Counted from the first letter of the stretch, positions 25,589 through 34,831 are shown. The stretch: 64,000 bases of DNA from Neptuniibacter pectenicola (GCF_001597735.1 NZ_LUTS01000007.1:1-64000); one strand, 5' to 3'. The notes: generated by a model not told the origin, from the letters alone. Program-made: numbers and translations.

Positions 25589-28115
25589 ATGTCATTTTCT
25601 TTTTCACTTTAGCGGTGGGTAGGGCTTGTAAAGGGTTGTCGGGCCAAGGGTGTTTTGGGTAGCGCCCCTTCATATCTTTTTGGACATCACGATAAGCATT
25701 TTGCCAAAAACTACTAAGGTCTTGAGTCACCTGTAGAGGTCGTCGTGCGGGTGATAATAAATGTAATTGCAGCGCGATATGGTGGGCAATGGTTGGTGTG
25801 GTTTCACAACCAAACATCTCTTGTAGTTTGACGGCTAGTACGGGCGGCGTCTGGGAGTAATCGATTCTAATATTTGAGCCAGAGGGAACGCGGTAACGTT
25901 CAGGGGCGAGTTCGTCAAGCTGCTGGGGTAGCGGCCAAGGTAGCAGGGAGAGAAGAATGCTTTTTAAGTCCAGTTGTTTAAGGTCATTTAAACGGGCAAT
26001 GTTATTGAGAAACGGGGCTAACCAGTGCTCTAGGTTTTCAAGTAGCCATTCATCGGTGAGGTTGGGCCAATGTTGATCTGCGCGTTGCTGCAGAGTTGGG
26101 TTTTCTTTGAACGTACGATAGAGAAAAATCACTCTCGAACGCCATTGGATGACATCACTGTTCCAGGGTAATAATTGAAGGCCCTGCTTACGGATGTAGG
26201 CCAGCGTTGCGTTCACGATAGCCTCTTTTGACGGAGACTTGAGTGGCGCTTTACTGATAATTACATCACCAATACGGTACTGTTTTTCCGCAACAATTCT
26301 ATTTGAATCCCAGCTGATAATCTCGTTGACCGAGGTCGATTCGGCTAGGTAGAGAGGGATATGTTCAGGGTTTAAGGCCGCGGCAAGAGGGATCAAGTCG
26401 GTCGATGAACCTTCTTTTCCAATCACAATGCCAACGGTAAGCCAGGGTTGCGAGGCTAAGTTATCAGCCCCAAACAAGCTGGCAGCACGGCCATTGCTAA
26501 GTTTGTACGTTGAACTGCCTTTGCTGCGCTGCTTCGCCACTCGGTCTGGGTAGGCAAAGGCTAGGAGTAATCCCGCATGTTGCTCAGGGTTTATATCGCT
26601 GTTGTTTTCCGTAGCGAAGGGTTGGCACAGTGTTAAGTAATGTTTAGCTTGTTTGTGTAAACGTTGCCACAGTCCTTTATGTTGTGTTGGTTTGTCTTTG
26701 AGCCAGTCTAAGCGGGTATTAATATCGGCCCCTACATCACGGAAGGGATCTTTCTCCATTAGCAGGGCTGCAATAAAACAGGCTTTTTCCGATAAACCTA
26801 TCTGTGCACCGCGTATCAGCATGTGGCTGATACGTGGATGTGCAGGCAGCGAGGCCATGCGCTCGCCATGGGGCGAGAGACTGCCGTTGGGGGAGAAGGC
26901 CCCAAGTTGAGCCAACAATGCTTTAGCTTGCTGGTAAGCACCGCTAGGGGGAAGGTCTAGCCATGAGAGGGTTTCAGAATCGTTTATTCCCCAGCTAGCC
27001 AGTTGGAGTGCTAGGCCGGTTAAGTCCGCTTGTAGAATGTCGGGGGGGCTAAATGGGCTGAGCTGAAGCTGTTCGGGTTCGCTCCAGAGTCGATAGCAGA
27101 GTCCCGGTGCTAATCGACCGGCACGTCCCGCCCGTTGTGTGGCGGCGGCCTTAGAGACGGGCCGTGTAAAGAGTGTCGTCATCGCTGTATTAGGGTTGTA
27201 CCGGGCTTCGCGGCTGAGACCACTATCGACAACAACAGTGACCCCTTCTATGGTTAAGCTGGTTTCCGCAATGCTGGTGGCGAGTACTACTTTTCGTTTA
27301 CCTTGAGGCGCTGGGTTGATCGCTTGTTGTTGCTGTTCTAACTTAAGATCGCCGTAGAGTGGGGCAATGATAATGTGATCTAGGGCGTGGGTTTGTAGGG
27401 CGAGGGTTAAGCGCTGCTCCACCTGCCTGATCTCTCGAACACCGGGTAAAAAGCATAAAATACTGCCCGTCTGTGTCGTAATGGCATCCATCAGAATGTT
27501 AACTGCATGGGGCTCTAGCCAAGTTCCCTGTTTAGGCTTTCCTGCATAAATGTAAGACACCGGGTAGGAGCGTCCCTCACTTTTAATAATGGGGGCATCA
27601 TTCAACAGTTGAGCGATGGCGTGTCCATCTAAGGTGGCCGACATGATGAGGAGTTTAAGTGGTATTTCATCGCGAAATACCGTGCGGGCTTCTTGGCATA
27701 ACGCGAGCCCTAAATCGGCATCAAGGCTACGCTCATGAAATTCATCGAAAATGACAAGGCCGTAGCCTTCAAGGCTCGGGTCAGTTTGCAGTAAACGGGT
27801 GAGTATACCTTCGGTGACAATCTCAATACGGGTTTTAGTACTGATTTTTTGTTCGAGTCGAATGCGATAACCAACGGTTTCACCCACGCGCTCATTTAAT
27901 AGATCAGCCATCCGTGCAGCCGCATTTTTTGCCGCTAAACGTCGGGGCTCCAACATTAAGATTTTTTGATTATGTAACCAGGGTGAGTCGAGTAATGATA
28001 AAGGTACTTGAGTGGTTTTACCGGCACCGGGCGGTGCTTCGAGTATGACCTCATCGCGGCAATTGAGGGCCTCTTTTAATGAAGGGATGACAGATAAAAT
28101 CGGTAATGATGACAT
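25587..28115 (-). CDS. hrpB: ATP-dependent helicase HrpB
   Basis: A DEAH-type RNA helicase-like protein of about 842 residues whose physiological role is poorly known. Motifs are Walker A APPGAGKTTQVP, the DEAH-box variant VIFDEFHERSLDADL, motif III LIMSATLDG and motif VI TQRAGRAGRLAPG, followed by the HA2 region and the HrpB-specific C-terminal domain ending SFWQNAYRDVQKDMKGRYPKH. The ATG at 28115 is chosen over a GTG nine bases upstream. It is a single gene convergent with rapA. Confidence 0.95.
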   Translation of the reverse strand: MSSLPILSVIPSLKEALNCRDEVILEAPPGAGKTTQVPLSLLDSPWLHNQKILMLEPRRLAAKNAAARMADLLNERVGETVGYRIRLEQKISTKTRIEIVTEGILTRLLQTDPSLEGYGLVIFDEFHERSLDADLGLALCQEARTVFRDEIPLKLLIMSATLDGHAIAQLLNDAPIIKSEGRSYPVSYIYAGKPKQGTWLEPHAVNILMDAITTQTGSILCFLPGVREIRQVEQRLTLALQTHALDHIIIAPLYGDLKLEQQQQAINPAPQGKRKVVLATSIAETSLTIEGVTVVVDSGLSREARYNPNTAMTTLFTRPVSKAAATQRAGRAGRLAPGLCYRLWSEPEQLQLSPFSPPDILQADLTGLALQLASWGINDSETLSWLDLPPSGAYQQAKALLAQLGAFSPNGSLSPHGERMASLPAHPRISHMLIRGAQIGLSEKACFIAALLMEKDPFRDVGADINTRLDWLKDKPTQHKGLWQRLHKQAKHYLTLCQPFATENNSDINPEQHAGLLLAFAYPDRVAKQRSKGSSTYKLSNGRAASLFGADNLASQPWLTVGIVIGKEGSSTDLIPLAAALNPEHIPLYLAESTSVNEIISWDSNRIVAEKQYRIGDVIISKAPLKSPSKEAIVNATLAYIRKQGLQLLPWNSDVIQWRSRVIFLYRTFKENPTLQQRADQHWPNLTDEWLLENLEHWLAPFLNNIARLNDLKQLDLKSILLSLLPWPLPQQLDELAPERYRVPSGSNIRIDYSQTPPVLAVKLQEMFGCETTPTIAHHIALQLHLLSPARRPLQVTQDLSSFWQNAYRDVQKDMKGRYPKHPWPDNPLQALPTAKVKKKMT

Positions 28116-28259
28116 ATTGATCACATTCTTAATGTTATGACCGCATTCTAGCAGTTTTATTTAATGAATTTGGCCATATAGATTTACTCTGCACGAAGTG
28201 ACGCTACAATTGTAAGACAGTGTTTTTCTATTTTATTTTTAAACTGTCAAGGAGCCTTA

Positions 28260-28562
28260 ATGGCTGGGAATTTTCAAGGTCGCAGAGGCGGCTACAAAAA
28301 GACACCAAAACTAGCAGGTCGCGGTGTACTCGAAAGTATAGAAACGGACGGCCCTCACACGGAGTGGGTTGGTATGCCTCCTTATTATATTCATAACATC
28401 GTTGTTGATGGCGAGAAATATTCGTACATGTCTTCAGATAAAGATCTGGAGATTGAGTTAGGTAAAAAAGTAACGTTTCGTTATAAAGAAACGAGCAAAG
28501 GTAACTTTATTGATAAGCGCTCGTTGGGTGTTGTGATTGATCCGAGCGAACTCGGGTATTAA
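28260..28562 (+). CDS. Unknown 100-residue protein
   Basis: I do not recognise a family. The first 25 residues are basic and glycine-rich (GNFQGRRGGYKK), which suggests a disordered nucleic-acid-binding tail. The rest is beta-rich (YYIHNIVVDGEKYSYMS, KKVTFRYKETSKGNFID), a pattern compatible with an OB-like barrel, perhaps a small RNA- or DNA-binding protein. The ATG has AAGGAGCCTTA just upstream, a strong ribosome-binding site. It is a single-gene unit divergent from hrpB and ended by a terminator 20 bases after the stop. Confidence 0.7.
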   Translation: MAGNFQGRRGGYKKTPKLAGRGVLESIETDGPHTEWVGMPPYYIHNIVVDGEKYSYMSSDKDLEIELGKKVTFRYKETSKGNFIDKRSLGVVIDPSELGY

Positions 28563-28581
28563 CTTTGTATTGACCTTGAAT

Positions 28582-28606
28582 AAAAAGCAGCCTTGGCTGC
28601 TTTTTT
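28582..28606 (+). terminator. Rho-independent terminator
   Basis: AAAAGCAGCC-TT-GGCTGCTTTTTT forms a 10-bp stem with a T-run, about 20 bases after the stop of the 100-residue unknown gene. Confidence 0.9.
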
Positions 28607-28705
28607 GCGTTTATAGCGCGCTGTTCTTTATCAATCTCCTCCATTTTTGCAGCAAATTATCTGAAGTGTACTATTCTGAAACAAAACAGTGATTAGGTGC
28701 ACAGT

Positions 28706-29308
28706 ATGCTTCAGGACTTCAAAAATATAAGGCTGTTTGATGCCGTCGATGCCGAGTATATCCTCTCGCCCGAAAATAAGGGGACTCCCGCTAGTTTGCA
28801 CAGCCCAGCGCTTGATGTGTTTACCGACTTTATGGACGTTAAGCCGGTCACCGTTTCTGAGTCGATGCCCATCGCTGAAGCGCTTGAGTATATGAAAAGC
28901 CAACATGTGCGGTTGTTATTTGTGCTTGATAATAAAGATGCCTTCGCCGGTATTATTACTGCCGCTGATGCTGCGGGTCGAAAAGTGATGGCCTTTATGC
29001 AGAAAAACCAAGTGAGCCGAGATCAAGTGCAGGTTAGGCATATTATGCTGAGTAAATTTAATATTAAGACACTTACCTATGCTCAGCTTTGCGACACGCG
29101 AGTAGGTGATGTAATGCTAACCATGAAAGACTCCGGCGATCAGCATGTTGTTGTGATTGATGAGAGTACTGCTGGAGTGATTAGAGTCAGAGGGATTATC
29201 TCTTCAAGTGATATCTCACGTAGGCTGAAGATCAGTTTTGATATTATGTATGAAGCGAAAAGTTTTGCCGAAATTGAGAATGTTCTCTCAGAAAATGGGG
29301 GGCTTTAA
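28706..29308 (+). CDS. CBS-domain pair protein
   Basis: A 200-residue soluble protein composed of two CBS motifs, at about 40-105 (VKPVTVSESMPIAEALEYM, LLFVLDNKDAFAGIITAAD) and about 125-190 (TRVGDVMLTMKDSG, VRGIISSSDISRRLK). Such pairs bind adenine nucleotides and sense energy state. No enzymatic domain is attached, so it probably acts on a partner. The ATG at 28706 is preferred to a GTG at 28697 because the AGG-containing site falls at about nine bases. It precedes the amino-acid decarboxylase gene with a 150-base gap; a link is not shown. Confidence 0.85.
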   Translation: MLQDFKNIRLFDAVDAEYILSPENKGTPASLHSPALDVFTDFMDVKPVTVSESMPIAEALEYMKSQHVRLLFVLDNKDAFAGIITAADAAGRKVMAFMQKNQVSRDQVQVRHIMLSKFNIKTLTYAQLCDTRVGDVMLTMKDSGDQHVVVIDESTAGVIRVRGIISSSDISRRLKISFDIMYEAKSFAEIENVLSENGGL

Positions 29309-29462
29309 TTCGGTAAAAAGAAGGGGGGTAAGTAATTTGATTAAAGTGATTTTATATCGCTGGACTTGTTAAACAAAACCTTACTATACTGCGCAAAATT
29401 TCACAGTTGGGTTCGTCTACCGGACTTTTTATCATCAACTTTTTTCTGTGGTGCCACCGCGC

Positions 29463-30620
29463 ATGAATTTACCTGAGCACTTTAGCCCATCAGCTGCAGA
29501 GCGTTTAAAATCATTAACTGAGAAATATCCAACGCCTTTTTTAGCGTTGGATCTCTCCATCGTCAAAAGCCGTTATATCGAGTTAGAGCAAGGCTTTCCT
29601 GATGCGGATATTTTTTACGCGGTAAAGGCGAATCCTGCCGATGAAGTGATACAGCTGCTGGCCGACTCTGGGGCTAGTTTTGATATCGCATCACCACAAG
29701 AGCTTGATAAGGTGCTCAAGCACGGTGTGTCTCCCGATCGAATGAGTTATGGGAACACAATAAAGAAAGCGTCAGCGGTGAAGTATTTTTTTGAAAAAGG
29801 GGTTCGGCTTTATGCAACCGATTCCGAAGCGGATTTACGCAATATAGCGGTTAATGCGCCTGGGGCTAAAATCTATATTCGTGTTTTAACGGATGGTTCT
29901 GAAGGGGCAGATTGGCCCTTATCGCGTAAATTTGGCTGTAACCCTGAAATGGCGATTGAGCTTGCTGTATTAGCTAAAGACTTAGGGCTCCAGCCCTACG
30001 GTGTTTCGTTCCACGTGGGGTCGCAACAACGGGATATCGACGTATGGGATGGTGCCATCGCTAAGGTTAAGGTTATTAATGAGCGTCTGAGTACTGAACA
30101 TGGTATCGAAATTCAGATGATCAATATGGGCGGTGGCTTCCCTGCAAACTATATTCAAAAAACAAATGACTTCTCAACTTATGCTGAGGAGATCAAACGA
30201 TTTTTAAAAGAAGATTTTCCGGAAGAGTTGCCGCGCATTATTCTTGAGCCTGGCCGTTCATTGGTGGGTGATGCGGGTGTGATTGTATCGGAGGTTGTAT
30301 TGATCTCCCGTAAGTCCAGTACTGCACTCGAACGTTGGGTTTATACTGATGTTGGTATGTTCAATGGACTGATCGAGACCTTAGGTGAGGCGATCAAATA
30401 TCCCTTATCAACCTCAAAAAGTGGTCCTGAGGAGGAGGTAATCCTCGCCGGTCCTACCTGTGATAGTTTAGATATTATGTATGAGCAGCATAAGTACGAG
30501 CTGCCCCTGTCCCTTGAGATCGGTGATTATGTCTATTGGTTTTCAACGGGGGCATATACAACCAGTTACAGCTCAATCGAATTTAATGGGTTTCCACCAT
30601 TGGACTATTACATTCTTTGA
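29463..30620 (+). CDS. Fold-III PLP-dependent ornithine/lysine decarboxylase
   Basis: A 385-residue eukaryote-like (alanine-racemase fold) basic amino-acid decarboxylase that makes putrescine and/or cadaverine. The PLP lysine is in FYAVKANPADE, the phosphate-binding glycines in NMGGGFP, the EPGRSLVGDAG segment follows, and the active-site Cys/Asp pair is in GPTCDSLDIMY near the C-terminus. Relatives in Pseudomonas (SpeC) and Vibrio are ornithine or dual lysine/ornithine enzymes; specificity cannot be told here. ATG 29463 is preferred to a GTG five codons upstream, but neither has a strong ribosome-binding site. Confidence 0.9.
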   Translation: MNLPEHFSPSAAERLKSLTEKYPTPFLALDLSIVKSRYIELEQGFPDADIFYAVKANPADEVIQLLADSGASFDIASPQELDKVLKHGVSPDRMSYGNTIKKASAVKYFFEKGVRLYATDSEADLRNIAVNAPGAKIYIRVLTDGSEGADWPLSRKFGCNPEMAIELAVLAKDLGLQPYGVSFHVGSQQRDIDVWDGAIAKVKVINERLSTEHGIEIQMINMGGGFPANYIQKTNDFSTYAEEIKRFLKEDFPEELPRIILEPGRSLVGDAGVIVSEVVLISRKSSTALERWVYTDVGMFNGLIETLGEAIKYPLSTSKSGPEEEVILAGPTCDSLDIMYEQHKYELPLSLEIGDYVYWFSTGAYTTSYSSIEFNGFPPLDYYIL

Positions 30621-30750
30621 ACCGCACTGTATTGTCTGTTAATTCGTAACATTTTCATAAAAATGGTCAAACGGGTTGTTCCTAGCGAGGCAAACGGCTA
30701 TCTTTTTGAGATGCCGATTTTAATTGTCTGGTTTGGTTGGAGAAGAGTGG

Positions 30751-31641
30751 ATGTCCGATAAACAGATTCATGCGCGTTATGATGCCCTTTTAACAGCAGC
30801 AGCCGATGCTGTTATGGTGCTAGAACCTACGGGTCTAGTCATGGCGTGTTCCACCGGTGTTGCCGAATGGTTAGATGCCGATGCTATCGTCGGGCGAAAG
30901 CTCGATGATATTTTTCCTGAAGATATCAGTGCTGACATTATCGCTGCGGCGGTGAAAGCGCTTGATGCTTCGAAGGTGATAAAAGTTGATATTCAACTTC
31001 GCCCAGAACATATCCCTGTGTTGCGCGAGCAAGGGTTGAGTGAAACCAAGTGGGTTGAACTGCGTTGTTCAGCTGCCGAGGGTGAAGTGCTTGCTGTCTT
31101 TAGGGATATCACTGCTAAGCGACGTTTAGAGCGTCAAGTGACCAATCAAGCACAGCGAGACCCTCTCACCGGTGCGTATAACCGTAGAGCATTAAGACCT
31201 GTTTTAGAACAAGCTGTTGCACAAGCGCAACGTTATGATTGGGTGTGCAGTCTTATGGTTATCGATGTCGATAATTTTAGCGATCTTAATGATAATTTCT
31301 CATGGGATTGTGGCGACCAAGTGCTTCAGCAGTTAGTGACTTCCGTTCATAGTATGAAACGGACATCTGATTTCCTCGCCCGTTATGGTGATGACCAGTT
31401 TGTTATGTTTATGCCTGAAACAAATCATGATCAAGGCATGGCTGCTGGGCAGCGGGTTCGTCGCATTATGGAAGAGATGGAAATTCCTTATGCCGCAGGT
31501 GATGTACATTTCACTGTAAGTGTTGGGGTTGCGGCATTACATGGGCCAGAAGATGACCCTGATAATATGCTGCGTCGAGCGCTTGAAAACCTGTTTATCG
31601 CCAAACAAAGTGGTCATAACCGTGTCGAGGGTGAAGCTTAG
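30751..31641 (+). CDS. PAS-GGDEF protein with degenerate active site (GDDQF)
   Basis: A 296-residue soluble protein with a PAS domain (about 8-125) and a GGDEF-type domain (about 135-295). Domain features are otherwise well kept, including RDPLTGAYNRRALRP and DVDNFSDLNDNFSWDCGDQV, but the signature reads GDDQF instead of GGDEF. The I-site RTSD is retained five residues upstream of it. A changed second Gly and Glu-to-Gln should weaken or abolish cyclase activity, while c-di-GMP binding at the I-site remains possible. The ATG at 30751 follows GGAGAAGAGTGG, which decides the start. A terminator follows. Confidence 0.87.
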   Translation: MSDKQIHARYDALLTAAADAVMVLEPTGLVMACSTGVAEWLDADAIVGRKLDDIFPEDISADIIAAAVKALDASKVIKVDIQLRPEHIPVLREQGLSETKWVELRCSAAEGEVLAVFRDITAKRRLERQVTNQAQRDPLTGAYNRRALRPVLEQAVAQAQRYDWVCSLMVIDVDNFSDLNDNFSWDCGDQVLQQLVTSVHSMKRTSDFLARYGDDQFVMFMPETNHDQGMAAGQRVRRIMEEMEIPYAAGDVHFTVSVGVAALHGPEDDPDNMLRRALENLFIAKQSGHNRVEGEA

Positions 31642-31663
31642 CCCGCCATCTACCGTTATAATC

Positions 31664-31691
31664 TAAGGGAGCTAAATGGCTCCCTTTTTTT
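31664..31691 (+). terminator. Rho-independent terminator
   Basis: AAGGGAGC-TAAAT-GGCTCCCTTTTTTTT: an eight-base stem with a long T-run, 22 bases after the stop of the PAS-GGDEF-like gene. Confidence 0.9.
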
Positions 31692-31740
31692 TAAATTGAT
31701 TATCTGTAATTTTATAAAAGCACCTATCCAAGAGCTTCTA

Positions 31741-32217
31741 ATGAACTACTTACCTATAGAAAAATACACCAAGGCGTGGATCTTCAGACATAAAGATCTC
31801 CCTGTACCCGCTGAAGATATGAAGGAGATCAGACCGTTAGCTGAAAAGAGGGCTGAACAGATATGGGCGGAGCATATTAGTAGAGGGTGTTTCCATCCCG
31901 AGCATTTTTCAGAGGATGACTGGGTAGGGCAGGGTAAATATTGGAGTGAGAAAGATTTTTGGCAATCGGCTTGGGACTCTTCGAGTGAAGCCTTACCACC
32001 GTTGATGGCGGCGTCTCTGTCTACATGGGATGATAATATCACTGTGTATTTTTGTTACCAAAGTGATCATATCTTAGAAACCAAATGGGGTGTCTTTCGT
32101 CGTCATTGGAAGAACTTTCTTTTCTTTGATAACGGGCCAATTCTGTTGGGACGTAAACGGCAGGAAGTTGTACAGTTTTTTGACAATGGTAGTTACCGTA
32201 TAGGGCATCGACCTTAG
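31741..32217 (+). CDS. DUF2947 family protein
   Basis: A 158-residue soluble protein that I assign to DUF2947, a family of unknown function found mainly in marine gammaproteobacteria. Characteristic segments are YTKAWIFRHKDLPVP at the start, WGVFRRHWKNFLFFDNGPILLG and the C-terminal FFDNGSYRIGHR. No catalytic motif is evident. The ATG at 31741 is chosen over an upstream start at 31696 that would add 15 poorly structured residues. It is a single gene followed by a long non-coding gap. Confidence 0.7.
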   Translation: MNYLPIEKYTKAWIFRHKDLPVPAEDMKEIRPLAEKRAEQIWAEHISRGCFHPEHFSEDDWVGQGKYWSEKDFWQSAWDSSSEALPPLMAASLSTWDDNITVYFCYQSDHILETKWGVFRRHWKNFLFFDNGPILLGRKRQEVVQFFDNGSYRIGHRP

Positions 32218-32945
32218 TTCATCCTACCCCCTAATTATCACGCGTTAGTACGTCCAGCCGCATCTCTAACGGCGAGTGCTAACGCCTCTCACTCCCCCTC
32301 GATAGCTATTTATCTATAATTAACAGTATGTTAACGCGCTGTTCGGATGTTAAACCTCCTATTTTATTTTTTCTGATGATTGAGCAAATTATATTAAGGT
32401 TAAATTAAGTCGCTATTGAGGATGCTTAATGTATGAAGTTTCTTTTTTGCTTATTATTCTGCTTACGTGCTTAAGATAGACAGGATAGTGAAGTTTGTTT
32501 GAATCATGGCGGATTGCTTGTCTTTATTTTTGAAATGATAATAATCTTATTCAAATAAATAGCCCTTTATTATGTAAGTGTAATAATGAGCTTATAATGA
32601 TTTTATCATGTGCTTTTATGCGTAAATCATAGTGCTTTAGTGTGGTATTAAATAACGATTTTCGGCGCTAATTAGTACGGAAATCAATGTTTTTGCACTG
32701 CTTTTGTATCATTATATTAGATGCGGCTAAAAATCAGGCTCTATACTATAGGTTTTGGTACTTCTGCATATTTTTAATAGGCTTATTATTAGAGAGTAAT
32801 AAATTTATAGGTGTTAGAGTCTAAAATCGCTATTAATTTTGTAAGGTATTTTTTGTTTGAATCTTTTGTTTTTAAATAGATCTAATTACGCGATTTGGAT
32901 TTTATAACCCTAGTTTGTTGGTTTCGATGTAGAGGGAGTATTTGA
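32218..32945. other. 728-base AT-rich gap before the LuxR gene
   Basis: No convincing coding region is seen. The stretch is much richer in A+T than its surroundings. It includes TGATAATAATCTTATTC near 32536-32552, which matches one Fur-box heptamer fully and the other partly, and a small palindrome ATGAT-TTT-ATCAT at 32597-32609. Neither is strong enough to name a regulator. The region probably holds a long regulatory leader for the LuxR-type gene or an unrecognised small RNA. Confidence 0.4.
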
Positions 32946-33728
32946 GTGCAAGACATGGAACACCTTATTTTACAGCTAAAAAAACAGCCAGCGTTTCAGG
33001 ACGCTTCGGTTCTTGCTTTTGAATGTACTTGGGACAAGTTGCTGCATGAAATTGATGATCTGCTGAATCAGCTTGGTTTTGTCTATTTTACCTATTCGGT
33101 TTTAACGCGAGGTCAGATCAATTCCAGTTCCGAAGCGCAAAAACAGCGCTGGAATGAAGGAAGTGATATCGTTGGTTCGTTGCCGGATGCTGTGATCAAA
33201 AACTATTATAAAGATGTTGCTCATCATGATCCGTTGTGGGAAGTGTTGCCACGGATAACTGCACCTTTATTAGCAAGCTCATTAATCAGTGGGCAAAGTT
33301 CAGTAGCGGATAATTTTTGGTTGAAACAAGGTGTCTCGTCTCGGGTGTATATACCGATGAAGAGTAAGAGTAATCGTTACTGGTTTCATTACTTCAGCTT
33401 GTTTCATAAACTACCGGCTGCAGAGTTTGAAAGCTTTTTTAGTAATGTTAGTGAGTGGCTAGTGCCGATGCTTACCCGTTACCATGAATTATTACAGGTT
33501 GTTTGCGAGCAAGAGCAAAACCCATATATCAAGTCAGAAATCCTATCGCCCACCTGTCAGCAGGTGATGGTTATGACCGCTCAAGGTATGCCGGTTAAGC
33601 GTATCGCTGATAAATTGGCCCTAACTGAAGAGGGCATTACCTACCATATTACCCGAGCAAAGAAGGTATTTGGTGCGAAAAACAAAACCCATTTAGTGTC
33701 TATGATGCATGAAGTAGGGTTGTTATAA
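32946..33728 (+). CDS. LuxR-type regulator with autoinducer-binding-like domain
   Basis: A 260-residue protein with an N-terminal autoinducer-binding-like domain (about 20-175) and a C-terminal LuxR helix-turn-helix (about 195-258; SPTCQQVMVMTAQGMPVKRIADKLALTEEGITYHITRAK read in two parts). The HDPLWEVL segment supplies the conserved Asp-Pro seen in acyl-homoserine-lactone receptors, and aromatic residues occur near the ligand pocket, but the GVSSRVYIPMKS segment is not a clear AHL pattern. No luxI-type synthase is near, so this is a LuxR solo. AGAGGGAG supports the GTG start at 32946 over the ATG nine bases later. Confidence 0.85.
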   Translation: MQDMEHLILQLKKQPAFQDASVLAFECTWDKLLHEIDDLLNQLGFVYFTYSVLTRGQINSSSEAQKQRWNEGSDIVGSLPDAVIKNYYKDVAHHDPLWEVLPRITAPLLASSLISGQSSVADNFWLKQGVSSRVYIPMKSKSNRYWFHYFSLFHKLPAAEFESFFSNVSEWLVPMLTRYHELLQVVCEQEQNPYIKSEILSPTCQQVMVMTAQGMPVKRIADKLALTEEGITYHITRAKKVFGAKNKTHLVSMMHEVGLL

Positions 33729-33768
33729 GTTTAACGGTCTTTATTGAAGTGGAGCTAAGAAGCAAGGT

Positions 33769-34023
33769 TTAGTTGCTTCTTAGTTCTGCAGACATAGATA
33801 GATTGCTGTCGGCGGGCATTGTTTTAGATGCACTTTGTTTAGGCGCCCCCATAAACTCTCCACCACTGATAATCTCCCAGTTAGCTTCGTGTTTATGAAG
33901 ATAAGCATAGCAGCAGCAACACTTATAAAGCTCACTACCTTTTAACTCACTGATCTTTTTCAGCGCGGGGTGTGGTTTGTTATGTAATACCAAGCTGTAA
34001 CAAAGCGTACATGCATTTTCCAT
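33769..34023 (-). CDS. Cysteine-rich 84-residue protein of unknown function
   Basis: Starting at the ATG at 34023, which has an excellent ribosome-binding site (GGAGGGG), this gives a protein with CTLC near the N-terminus and CCCCY in the middle, in a context (KISELKGSELYKCCCCYAYLHKHE) that suggests a metal-binding knuckle. The C-terminal third is low-complexity and Ser/Ala-rich. Upstream in-frame codons at 34077 would add 18 residues but ignore this ribosome-binding site. It converges with the LuxR-type gene. No family is recognised. Confidence 0.6.
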   Translation of the reverse strand: MENACTLCYSLVLHNKPHPALKKISELKGSELYKCCCCYAYLHKHEANWEIISGGEFMGAPKQSASKTMPADSNLSMSAELRSN

Positions 34024-34286
34024 AATTTTCCCCTCCAGAATTACGCTAGCCTTATGCCTTATAAAACTAGCATACAACGTTAAAAATAAGTCTAGGAAAA
34101 ATTCCTATTTTCTACTGCTTCAGGATAAAAATGCATTAATAGGTGCGGGGTACTGGTAGCGAAAAGTCTCAAACGGTATTATTGAGCCTTTAATCATTTG
34201 GGTAGCGCTTTGCTTTTTAATGCCCGCTGTGACGTAGGGTTATAGTGTCAATTAATACAGCAACTTCCCGTAATAAGAGATTTTTT

Positions 34287-34772
34287 ATGCAAATTGCTGA
34301 GAATTTAGTTGCACTGATTCATTACACGCTTAAAAACGAAGCGGGTGATGTTCTTGATTCATCTGCAGGTCAAGAGCCACTGCCTTTTGTGTGCGGCGCT
34401 AATAACATTGTGTCTGGTCTTGAGAATGCATTGTTGGGCAAAGTTGTAGGCGATAAGTTAGATGTTGTTGTTAAACCTGAAGAGGGTTACGGCGATGTAC
34501 GCGAAGAGCTTGTTCAAAAGGTTGATCTTGCCAACTTCCAAGGTATTGATAATGTTGAAGTCGGTATGCAATTTATGGCTGAAGCACCTTGGGGCCAGCA
34601 GCCAGTAACGGTTGTTTCTGTTGAAGACGATGGTGTTACGTTAGATGGCAACCACCCACTTGCCGGTCAAGTATTGCAGTTCAGTGTAGAAGTAACTGAA
34701 GTGCGTGAAGCGACAGAAGATGAACTAGCGCACGGCCATGTACATGGCGAAGATTGTCACCACGATCATTAA
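34287..34772 (+). CDS. SlyD-like FKBP-type peptidyl-prolyl isomerase
   Basis: A 161-residue cytoplasmic folding helper. It has the split FKBP domain (VALIHYTLKNEAGDVLDSS, PLPFVCGANNIVSGLENALLG) with an inserted chaperone flap (about 70-125) and the closing LAGQVLQFSVEVTEVREAT. The His-rich tail HGHVHGEDCHHDH suggests binding of nickel or other metals, as in SlyD. Length matches the short SlyD/FkpB group. The ATG at 34287 is chosen; an upstream GTG at 34245 would add a 14-residue extension unlike the family. A terminator follows. Confidence 0.93.
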   Translation: MQIAENLVALIHYTLKNEAGDVLDSSAGQEPLPFVCGANNIVSGLENALLGKVVGDKLDVVVKPEEGYGDVREELVQKVDLANFQGIDNVEVGMQFMAEAPWGQQPVTVVSVEDDGVTLDGNHPLAGQVLQFSVEVTEVREATEDELAHGHVHGEDCHHDH

Positions 34773-34803
34773 TCATTGGTGATCTATAAAATTGCTGATC
34801 TAT

Positions 34804-34831
34804 AAAAAAGCCCGTTTTATCGGGCTTTTTT
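34804..34831 (+). terminator. Rho-independent terminator
   Basis: AAAAAAGCCCG-TTTTAT-CGGGCTTTTTT forms a strong hairpin with T-run about 30 bases after the FKBP stop; the A-rich side could also serve the other direction. Confidence 0.92.

Noticed and set aside
32532-32609. Two Fur-box-like words in the AT-rich gap
   Set aside because: One half matches and the other half does not; AT-rich DNA produces such words by chance, so no Fur site is called.
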